Below are positions 1 through 5,688 of a stretch of 13,286 nucleotides of DNA, in pieces; position 1 is the stretch's first letter, and every line of letters starts with the position of its first letter. Below the pieces are notes generated by a model that made no database searches, was not told where the DNA came from, and was given only the letters and a program-made list of their open reading frames with translations. The stretch lies in the NCBI GenBank assembly GCA_947454745.1, contig CANGMV010000006.1, positions 1 to 13,286 on the forward strand, given 5' to 3'. Position numbers and translations under genes: made by a program. The DNA comes from Bacteroidota bacterium (GTDB lineage: Bacteria > Bacteroidota > Bacteroidia > Chitinophagales > Chitinophagaceae).

Positions 1-174
1 GAAGTGGATTTATTAATTGGGGATCCAACTAAAGCCATGACTAAATTGGGTTGGAAGCCCAAATACGACTTAGCTGCACTCGTGAAAGAAATGGTTGCAA
101 GTGATCTTGAAATATTTAAGAAAGAGTTATTACTTAAAGAAAACGGTTATACAATAACTAAAGAAAGCGAATAG
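1..174 (+). CDS. gmd: GDP-mannose 4,6-dehydratase, C-terminal part (5' end outside window)
   Basis: Frame 1 is open from the first base to a TAG at 172-174 and gives the last 57 residues of a protein. The opening residues [20 protein letters not shown], followed by a VKEMV segment, are the conserved C-terminal signature of GDP-mannose 4,6-dehydratase, which converts GDP-D-mannose to GDP-4-dehydro-6-deoxy-D-mannose in the cytoplasm. The catalytic Rossmann part lies upstream of the window. The next gene begins 9 bases after the stop codon and encodes the following enzyme of GDP-L-fucose synthesis, which supports both calls and one operon. Identity rests on a short segment but the signature is distinctive. 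Confidence 0.9.
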   Translation, partial: EVDLLIGDPTKAMTKLGWKPKYDLAALVKEMVASDLEIFKKELLLKENGYTITKESE

Positions 175-182
175 TTTTAATT

Positions 183-1109
183 ATGGAGAAATCTGCTAAA
201 ATATATATCGCTGGACATAGAGGAATGGTAGGTTCTGCAATAGAACGCAAGCTAAGGACTGAAGGCTATAATAATATTATTCATAGAACTTCAGATGAAC
301 TTGATTTGCGCAATCAGGACTTGGTGAATAGCTTTTTTAGAGTAGACAAGCCGGACTATGTAATTTTAGCTGCTGCTAAAGTTGGAGGAATTCATGCCAA
401 TAATACTTATCGTGCTGAATTCATCTATGACAACTTAATGATGGAAGCCAATATTATTCATGCATCTTATCTGAATAAAGTAAAGAAACTATTATTCCTT
501 GGTTCATCTTGTATTTATCCTAAGATGGCGCCACAGCCATTAAAGGAGGAATATTTACTAAGTGGCTTTTTAGAATCTACCAATCAACCCTATGCAATTG
601 CTAAAATAGCTGGTATTGAAATGTGTGATAGCTATCGTGCTCAGTATAGATGTAATTTTATATCAGCTATGCCAACTAATTTGTACGGCACTAACGACAA
701 CTATCATCCTGAAAATTCACATGTACTTCCTGCATTAATTCGTCGTATTATATTAGCTAAAAAGAATAACGATCCTAGTGTAGTCATTTGGGGTACAGGG
801 ACCCCTCGCCGCGAGTTCATGCACGTGGATGATTTAGCCGATGCTTGCTATTTCCTATTACAAAACTATAATCAAGCCGGCCTAGTAAATATAGGCTGGG
901 GCGAAGATGTTACAATAAAAGATCTTGCAACGCTAATTACTTCGGAGGTTGGTTATACCGGCTCACTTGAATTTGACACTACTAAGCCTGATGGTACCCC
1001 TCGTAAATTAATGGATACGACTAAGCTTACTAAACTAGGTTGGAAGCCTTCGATAAACTTAAAGGAGGGGATAACGATGACTATTAATGAGGTTGTAAAT
1101 AAGTTTTAG
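183..1109 (+). CDS. fcl: GDP-L-fucose synthase (GDP-4-keto-6-deoxy-D-mannose 3,5-epimerase/4-reductase)
   Basis: 308 residues, normal length for the family. This extended SDR epimerises C3 and C5 of GDP-4-dehydro-6-deoxy-mannose and reduces C4 with NADPH to give GDP-L-fucose. The N-terminal cofactor motif is GHRGMVG (residues 11-17). The catalytic set known from E. coli GMER (Ser107, Cys109, Tyr136, Lys140, His179) is present with a shift of one residue: S108 and C110 in GSSCIYPK, Y137 and K141 in YAIAK, H180 in ENSH. The downstream [14 protein letters not shown] motif is also typical. The ATG at 183 directly precedes the conserved N-terminus and lies 8 bases after gmd; the box TAGTTTTA, which includes the gmd stop codon, sits 3 bases before it. 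No oddities. Confidence 0.96.
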   Translation: MEKSAKIYIAGHRGMVGSAIERKLRTEGYNNIIHRTSDELDLRNQDLVNSFFRVDKPDYVILAAAKVGGIHANNTYRAEFIYDNLMMEANIIHASYLNKVKKLLFLGSSCIYPKMAPQPLKEEYLLSGFLESTNQPYAIAKIAGIEMCDSYRAQYRCNFISAMPTNLYGTNDNYHPENSHVLPALIRRIILAKKNNDPSVVIWGTGTPRREFMHVDDLADACYFLLQNYNQAGLVNIGWGEDVTIKDLATLITSEVGYTGSLEFDTTKPDGTPRKLMDTTKLTKLGWKPSINLKEGITMTINEVVNKF

Positions 1110-1122
1110 ATATTTCATAAGA

Positions 1123-1146
1123 TGAATTAGAGGCAATTCACTTTTT
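1123..1146 (+). terminator. possible weak hairpin terminator after fcl
   Basis: TGAATT and AATTCA form a 6-bp stem around the loop AGAGGC, followed by CTTTTT. The position 13 bases after the fcl stop fits a terminator, but the stem has only one G-C pair, so it is weak and may be chance in AT-rich DNA. Confidence 0.25.
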
Positions 1147-1169
1147 AAATTTTAATTAATATTTTTCAT

Positions 1170-1289
1170 ATGTATGATATTACTATAATTGGAGGTGGAA
1201 TTGTAGGACTTGCAACAGGGGTAAAAATTCTGCAATCAAGACCTGTAAGTGTATATTACAAATTCAATGCATGTTCCATTTTGGGATAA
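1170..1289 (+). pseudogene. 5' remnant of an FAD-dependent oxidoreductase resembling L-2-hydroxyglutarate oxidase
   Basis: The 39-codon frame starts MYDITIIGGGIVGLATGVKI and continues LQSRP. This is the start of the DAO/LhgO family: the dinucleotide-binding GGGIVG motif at residues 8-13 and the MYD opening match L-2-hydroxyglutarate oxidase, as in E. coli LhgO, which begins MYDFVIIGGGI. Family members run to about 400 residues. Here homology ends at about base 1245, and the frame adds 14 unrelated residues and stops at 1287-1289. No other part of such a gene was found in the window. It lies 60 bases after fcl on the same strand, so it was probably once the next gene of that operon. It lacks almost the whole FAD and substrate domains and cannot be functional. 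Confidence 0.75.
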
Positions 1290-1298
1290 TTAAGTACA

Positions 1299-1928
1299 CT
1301 ATTTCCCCGCCTTCGCAACCTCTCCAGGACTCAATAACCGCGTATGGTCTAGCAACTCAATCAAGGCCATGGTCTTTTGTGTTTTTAAATCCGATAAGCC
1401 CTGAATAATGGTATAAGAATCTTTAAATAAATAAAACACATTGGTAGTTAAGTTAATCGTTTTGGGTGCAGTGTAATAGGGTGTGATTATTTCAGTTCGG
1501 TACAATGCATCAATTTCATATAGCAACTGCGTGTAATTATAAATCGCATTAGGTACGGTAGATTTTTTCTTCAGTGCTTCGGGCTGTGCCAAACACCATG
1601 CATTTAATAAACGCATTTTGCGAGGACTATTTGCGGCAATCATATCACTGCTTAATTGATACACAAAACCATCCAGCTTTGTTCTTAGGGTATTGTAAAC
1701 AGCTATGGCACTGTCTTTTTCTCCTTGCTTTGAATTGTCTTTTTTCAAATTACTGCTTAAGTACAATTCAGATACATATTTGATTTCAATAAGTCGGCTC
1801 AACAATCCCTGTGGCGGATTAGCCAATTGTTCCAGCTGCCCGAAGGCAGCCGAAACAGATAGCATTACCAATAAAAACAGGAAACACTTTTTACTAATTT
1901 TACAATTGTTCCATTTTTTCATTGTCAT
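1299..1928 (-). CDS. exported protein of unknown function, partner of the upstream caspase-like gene
   Basis: 209 residues; I do not recognise the family. The N-terminus has basic residues (KKWNNCKISKK), a hydrophobic run CFLFLLVMLSVSAAFG (15-30) and a likely signal peptidase I site before Q31, a common Bacteroidota arrangement, so the mature protein should be periplasmic or secreted. There is no lipobox cysteine after the hydrophobic run. The mature part looks largely helical, with many Leu, Lys and Tyr residues and no visible catalytic motif. The start may be M1 (1926-1928) or M3 (1920-1922); either keeps the signal peptide. The gene begins 9 bases after the caspase-like gene on the same strand, so the two are very likely co-transcribed. 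Its stop lies 9 bases beyond the oxidoreductase stub, tail to tail. Confidence 0.8.
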   Translation of the reverse strand: MTMKKWNNCKISKKCFLFLLVMLSVSAAFGQLEQLANPPQGLLSRLIEIKYVSELYLSSNLKKDNSKQGEKDSAIAVYNTLRTKLDGFVYQLSSDMIAANSPRKMRLLNAWCLAQPEALKKKSTVPNAIYNYTQLLYEIDALYRTEIITPYYTAPKTINLTTNVFYLFKDSYTIIQGLSDLKTQKTMALIELLDHTRLLSPGEVAKAGK

Positions 1929-1937
1929 GATTTACTT

Positions 1938-2720
1938 TTAAATAAAGAAGGTTTTGTTCTGTAATAATCCTTCGGTCTGTGGATTTTGATCATAACAATT
2001 GGCTGCTAAATCGGTGTTAACAAAACCAATAATTTTTTCCATGGGCAGGTTACCATATTGTTTTAAATTCTTCAATAAATAATAAGTAAAGGCCCCGTTA
2101 AAACGATTATTAATAATAGCGTCGGCACTCAGTTCATTGGAGGCGCAGGCACTTAATAAAGCGCCATTTAAGGGCTTTACAATGGGTGGCTTGGTCATTA
2201 ATAATGGCTCATTCAGCATAAAATTGTTTGAGTTTTTAAAATAACGGTATCGAGCCTCGCTTGGCATTTGAGGGTCACGGGATAAGTCCTCGGCATGGCA
2301 GGAGTCCGAAATCCATACAAAATGCACACCTTGGGGGATTTGAGCGAATATTTGAGCAAATTCCTTGTCTCTAAAAGCGGTTTCGTGGCTGCCGTCAAAA
2401 TCATAAGGGCAAATAATCTCGTCCAATCCGTCTTTTTCAATTTGTGGGTGCTGTGTGGGCATTTGTGCGCCATGGCCACTGTAATGAAACAACAATTGGT
2501 CACCTGGTTGTGCGCCTTCCAATAACCAATTTATTTGCGCAATGATTCCTTTTTTGGTGGCGTCCTTGTCGCTCAACTTTTTGATATTTTCTTTGTCATA
2601 CACTTTGTTCGTTGCCGAAATAAAATGCTCCATATCGATGATGTCATTAATACATCCTCTTAATTCATTGCCTGGGTTTGGGTACTTGTTAATACCTACT
2701 AATAATGCTTTGTTTTTCAT
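1938..2720 (-). CDS. caspase-like cysteine protease (peptidase C14, metacaspase type)
   Basis: I chose the ATG at 2718-2720 because the family fold begins at once (MKNKALLVGINKYP); a longer frame from 2771 adds 17 residues that do not fit. The product has 260 residues. The caspase dyad is visible: His83 in LFHYSGHGAQ and Cys141 in ISDSCHAEDLSR. DGLDEIICPYDFD (97-109) and SACASNELSADA (190-201) are further conserved C14 segments. Metacaspases of this kind usually cleave after Arg or Lys, but specificity cannot be read here. There is no signal peptide or membrane segment and essentially only the protease domain, so it is probably cytoplasmic. It is followed by the exported protein at 1299 and lies on the strand opposite to the sugar genes. 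Such proteins act in regulated proteolysis or cell death in some bacteria; the role here is unknown. Confidence 0.88.
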   Translation of the reverse strand: MKNKALLVGINKYPNPGNELRGCINDIIDMEHFISATNKVYDKENIKKLSDKDATKKGIIAQINWLLEGAQPGDQLLFHYSGHGAQMPTQHPQIEKDGLDEIICPYDFDGSHETAFRDKEFAQIFAQIPQGVHFVWISDSCHAEDLSRDPQMPSEARYRYFKNSNNFMLNEPLLMTKPPIVKPLNGALLSACASNELSADAIINNRFNGAFTYYLLKNLKQYGNLPMEKIIGFVNTDLAANCYDQNPQTEGLLQNKTFFI

Positions 2721-2768
2721 AATTTTTTTAGTTTTGTTTATTGAATGTAGAATTAAAAAACACATTAC

Positions 2769-2799
2769 CAAATTTTATTTTTATATTTATAGTGACCAA
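2769..2799 (-). promoter_or_regulatory. possible promoter of the caspase-like operon
   Basis: On the minus strand AAAATTTG (2769-2776) differs from the Bacteroidota -7 box TAnnTTTG at one base. A TTG lies about 20 bases upstream (2797-2799), near the usual distance for the -33 element. It lies about 50 bases before the chosen ATG. Similar AT-rich matches occur by chance, so this is tentative. Confidence 0.28.
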
Positions 2800-2862
2800 T
2801 GAAACGCTTTACTAGAAAGGATTCTAGGACATTCAAAGCAAAATCAAACAGGCGTTCATTGG
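2796..2862. repeat. imperfect inverted repeat in the divergent intergenic region
   Basis: CCAATGAAACGC (2796-2807) is repeated in reverse complement as GCGTTCATTGG (2852-2862), with one base missing, across a 44-base spacer. It lies between the divergent starts at 2720 and 2902. It could be an operator, a stem in a leader RNA, or a trace of a mobile element end; the sequence does not decide. Confidence 0.45.
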
Positions 2863-2867
2863 CACAT

Positions 2868-2891
2868 TTTCTAACTTAGAAAACTTTCTAA
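2868..2891. promoter_or_regulatory. TTTCTAA palindrome with an extra half-site, possible operator
   Basis: TTTCTAA-C-TTAGAAA (2868-2882) is a perfect 15-base palindrome, followed after two bases by a third TTTCTAA (2885-2891). A further TAGAAA occurs at 2813-2818. The cluster ends 10 bases before the ATG at 2902, a position suited to a repressor site or to a leader hairpin. No regulator gene is visible nearby. Confidence 0.35.
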
Positions 2892-2901
2892 AAAATATTT
2901 T

Positions 2902-3324
2902 ATGAGAGAAAACAAATTCACTACACTGTTTAAGCATTTATTGCTTTTTTGCATTGCATTTGTATTATTTGTTACCACAGCACCTATTGGTTTTTTTTAT
3001 GCATTAATTCGTCAAATATTTTTTAAGAGTATTAATTCACTGAGCATTTTTTTACTACAAGTTGCATTGGGTTTAGACATCACTGGAAATATTTTAATGC
3101 AACATGTTTTAAACGATACTTTGTTAGTGAAAAATAACCATACGCATTATTTTGGCAATACACAGGAAACCATAAGTAGTGTGCTTGGAAAAAACAGCCT
3201 TACCAATACCTTAAATGGGGCAGGGAGGGCGCTCAGTAATTTCTTAAATTGGATCGATAAAAATCATACACTTAACTCCATTATGTATGATGTTAAAACA
3301 GGTAAATGGATACTTAAACATTAA
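2902..3324 (+). CDS. small membrane protein of unknown function
   Basis: 140 residues; I do not recognise a named family. Residues about 9-35 (FKHLLLFCIAFVLFVTTAPIG and following) form a strong membrane segment, and residues about 44-62 (SLSIFLLQVALGLDITGNI) a second, weaker one. The C-terminal half is soluble: a GNTQETISSVLGKN segment (85-98), then GAGRALSNFLNWIDKNH (106-122). It reads like a conserved sequence rather than a chance frame, and the clean ATG at 2902 supports this. It is the first gene of the plus-strand run and ends 22 bases before the RmlC-like gene. It shares no obvious function with the sugar genes and could instead belong with the caspase-like island. A spurious frame is unlikely given the membrane pattern and Gly/Asn-rich motifs. 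Confidence 0.7.
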   Translation: MRENKFTTLFKHLLLFCIAFVLFVTTAPIGFFYALIRQIFFKSINSLSIFLLQVALGLDITGNILMQHVLNDTLLVKNNHTHYFGNTQETISSVLGKNSLTNTLNGAGRALSNFLNWIDKNHTLNSIMYDVKTGKWILKH

Positions 3325-3346
3325 GATTTTATACTATTTTTACACC

Positions 3347-3967
3347 ATGAAAATTACAAGTATTCAATCGGCTACAATTCCTGGGGTAAAGCTGATTCAT
3401 TTTGAGCGTTTTACCGATAAAAGAGGCTTCTTTACCGAAACCTTCCGTGCTTCCGATTTTATTAATAATGAGTTAAACATTTTCCCTAATGGAATCATGC
3501 AGTCTAATGAAAGTTATTCCCGTCGTAATGTATTAAGAGGGTTACATTTTCAGTGGAATCCAAATATGGGTAAATTGGTTAGAACTATTACCGGTCATAT
3601 GGTAGATTTAATTTTGGATTTACGTGAAGGTTCTCCTACTCAAGGAAAAATCATGGCATTTAATATGCCAGCTAATTCAACCGATGGTATTACAAGTTGG
3701 ATATGGGTTCCAGAAGGCTGTGCACATGGCAACTTTTTTTTAGAAGACTCATATATTGAATATTTTTGTTCAGGAGCTTATAATGGTGAATGTGAAGCGG
3801 GGGTTTCTCCTTTTGCCGAAGACATTGATTGGAGCATTTGTGATCCTAAATTAAAGAACTTGTTTTTTGATTTAAAGGATTCTTTTATTGCTACTTCTAA
3901 AGACATTAATGGATTGTCTGTTAAACAATGGTTAGACCGTGACGATGCCAAACAGTTTTCAATTTAA
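3347..3967 (+). CDS. RmlC-like dTDP-4-dehydrorhamnose 3,5-epimerase family protein
   Basis: 206 residues from the ATG at 3347, which I prefer to an in-frame ATG at 3287 because the latter adds 20 non-family residues and overlaps the previous gene. Cupin epimerases of this family invert C3 and/or C5 of 4-keto-6-deoxy nucleotide sugars. Visible signatures are DKRGFFTETFR (24-34), NVLRGLHFQW with the presumed catalytic H67 (61-70), K76 in MGKLVRT, VPEGCAHGNFFL with H127 (121-132), and Y139 at the place of the family's catalytic tyrosine. The usual WNDP-type segment is replaced by SPFAEDIDW (154-162), so this is a divergent member and the substrate may not be the rhamnose intermediate. No RmlA or RmlB is in the window. 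It precedes the RmlD-like gene by 13 bases. The box TATTTTTA lies 4 bases before the start. Confidence 0.85.
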   Translation: MKITSIQSATIPGVKLIHFERFTDKRGFFTETFRASDFINNELNIFPNGIMQSNESYSRRNVLRGLHFQWNPNMGKLVRTITGHMVDLILDLREGSPTQGKIMAFNMPANSTDGITSWIWVPEGCAHGNFFLEDSYIEYFCSGAYNGECEAGVSPFAEDIDWSICDPKLKNLFFDLKDSFIATSKDINGLSVKQWLDRDDAKQFSI

Positions 3968-3980
3968 TTAGCTTCGCAAA

Positions 3981-4706
3981 ATGAGTGATTCCAATTATAA
4001 TAATATTCTTATTACGGGTACAGCTGGTAAATTAGGAAAAGCAGTATTGGCATTAATCCCAGGAGCAATAGGTGCAACAAGGAATGATTTTGATTTATCC
4101 AAAGCAGATGAAATTGCTAGTTTTTTAGATAAGCATCCTAACATTACAAACATACTACATTGTGCAGCAATGATTTCTCCTCCCAAAATTAACGAGGACA
4201 TTGCTCAAGCCATAGGTTCCAATATTATAGGTACTGCCTTGTTAAGTACAGAATGTTATAAAAGAAATATTCGCTTAGTATATATTTCAACTGACTATGT
4301 TTTTTCAGGTGAAAAAGGATTGTATAAAGAAGGCGATGAATTATTACCGCCCAATAAATATGCATGGTCTAAACTTGGAGGCGAATGTGCGGTACAAATG
4401 TTGGATAAATGGGCAATAATTCGTTTGTCCTTCGGACCAGATGAGTTTCCATACAAAGCTGCCTTTACCGATCAATTCACTTCACGTGAACCCGCTTCAG
4501 TAATTGCTGAGAAAATAAAAAACATAGTACTATCCGATTTTAATGGGTTAATTCATATAGGCGGAACACGAAAATCGGTATATGATTATGCATTAAGTTT
4601 AGGTGCTCAAAACATTGACCAAATAAGTATTTCATCAATGTCTGTAAAAATGCCAAAGGATACTTCCTTGGACTGCAGCTTATATGATAGCTTGTTTACT
4701 AAATAA
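3981..4706 (+). CDS. RmlD-like NAD(P)-dependent sugar-nucleotide reductase (SDR)
   Basis: 241 residues. The N-terminal Rossmann motif is GTAGKLG (13-19), followed by YISTDYVFSG (101-110, the RmlD-type Ser/Thr site) and the catalytic pair Y127/K131 in YAWSKLGGE. This matches the RmlD substrate-binding family, which reduces the 4-keto group of nucleotide sugars. It is clearly shorter than classical RmlD (about 280-300 residues): the C-terminal substrate lobe is reduced, so the substrate may differ from dTDP-4-keto-L-rhamnose. It lies 13 bases after the RmlC-like epimerase and 6 bases before another SDR, suggesting that the three act in turn on one intermediate. The motif TAGCTTCG lies 4 bases before the ATG. 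Confidence 0.83.
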   Translation: MSDSNYNNILITGTAGKLGKAVLALIPGAIGATRNDFDLSKADEIASFLDKHPNITNILHCAAMISPPKINEDIAQAIGSNIIGTALLSTECYKRNIRLVYISTDYVFSGEKGLYKEGDELLPPNKYAWSKLGGECAVQMLDKWAIIRLSFGPDEFPYKAAFTDQFTSREPASVIAEKIKNIVLSDFNGLIHIGGTRKSVYDYALSLGAQNIDQISISSMSVKMPKDTSLDCSLYDSLFTK

Positions 4707-4712
4707 TAAATT

Positions 4713-5672
4713 ATGAAAAAGATTCTTTTAGCGGGAGGAGCAGGGTATATTGGAACTGAATTATGTAAACGATTATTACGTTTGGATTATAAAGTGACCG
4801 TAATCGACGATTTATGGTTTGGTAATAATTTAGATCCTAGAGTGGAACTAATTAAAAAGGATTTATTTCAAGTAACTTATAACGAACTAAAAGGGTACGA
4901 CACCGTTATTTTTTTAGGCGGTGTTTCCAACGACCCGATGGCTGAATTTTCTCCATCTGAGAACTTTATTCAAAATGCCGCTTGCCCTGCTTACTTGTCC
5001 TATGAAAGTAAAAGAGCAGGCGTAAAGCGTTTTATATACGCTTCCTCTTGTTCGGTTTATGGTTATACGGTAGATGAATTGTATGACGAAAGATCTCCTA
5101 CTACATGCGCTTATCCTTATGGAATTTCTAAATTACAAGGAGAGAATGGTGTAATGCAATTAAAGGACAATAGTTTTTCGGTAATTGCTTTAAGACAAGG
5201 CACAGTTTGTGGATACAGTGATAGAATGCGTTTTGATTTAGTAGTGAACACCATGTTTAAAAATGCAATGACCTTAGGTGAAATCACAGTTAACAATCCC
5301 TCAATATGGAGACCTATTTATCATATTCAAGATGCTTGTTCGGCATTTATTCGTGCCATTCAAGCGCCGGATAATATTTCAGGCGTATTTAATGTGGCTT
5401 CCGATAATTATACCTTAGGACAAATAGGGGATATAGTTGGTGTAGAAATGTCCAGAAACTTAGGTAAGGAAATTAAAGTACATATTAACGATATACAAGA
5501 TTTTAGAAACTATAAGGTTTCCATTCAACATGCGAAATTAGCATTAGGTTTTACACCTGTGTATGGTATTAAGGATATTATCAATGACCTTTTTCTAAAT
5601 GCGTCCAAGTTTGAGAATTACGAGGATGATATGTACTATAATATTAAGATTTTTAAGAGCCTAGGTAAATAG
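4713..5672 (+). CDS. NAD-dependent epimerase/dehydratase (extended SDR), nucleotide-sugar modifying
   Basis: 319 residues, usual length for an extended SDR. GGAGYIG at residues 8-14 is the glycine-rich NAD site and D32/D33 end the second strand. SSCSVYG (111-117) and Y136/K140 in YPYGISK form the catalytic Ser/Tyr/Lys set. WRPIYHIQDA is the typical substrate-domain motif before the last third. The family includes epimerases, 4,6-dehydratases and 4-reductases acting on UDP-, GDP-, dTDP- or CDP-sugars, and residues alone do not settle which. It starts 6 bases after the RmlD-like gene and ends 16 bases before the GT-C gene, so it belongs to the same sugar-making operon. Unlike its neighbours it has no clear TAnnTTTG-like box before the start. 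Confidence 0.85.
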   Translation: MKKILLAGGAGYIGTELCKRLLRLDYKVTVIDDLWFGNNLDPRVELIKKDLFQVTYNELKGYDTVIFLGGVSNDPMAEFSPSENFIQNAACPAYLSYESKRAGVKRFIYASSCSVYGYTVDELYDERSPTTCAYPYGISKLQGENGVMQLKDNSFSVIALRQGTVCGYSDRMRFDLVVNTMFKNAMTLGEITVNNPSIWRPIYHIQDACSAFIRAIQAPDNISGVFNVASDNYTLGQIGDIVGVEMSRNLGKEIKVHINDIQDFRNYKVSIQHAKLALGFTPVYGIKDIINDLFLNASKFENYEDDMYYNIKIFKSLGK

Positions 5673-5688
5673 TCATTAAATTTATTCA

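Noticed and set aside
1248..1298. AGTGTA / TACACT six-base inverted repeat around the joint as insertion-sequence ends
   Set aside because: Six bases are expected by chance, and no transposase, longer repeat or target duplication is visible.
2721..2771. Longer caspase-like protein starting at 2771
   Set aside because: The 17 extra residues are not part of the C14 fold, and this stretch overlaps the possible promoter; MKNKALLVGINKYP is the usual family start.
3287..3346. Longer RmlC-like protein starting inside the previous gene
   Set aside because: The extra 20 residues do not resemble the family, and the ATG at 3347 gives the expected N-terminus.
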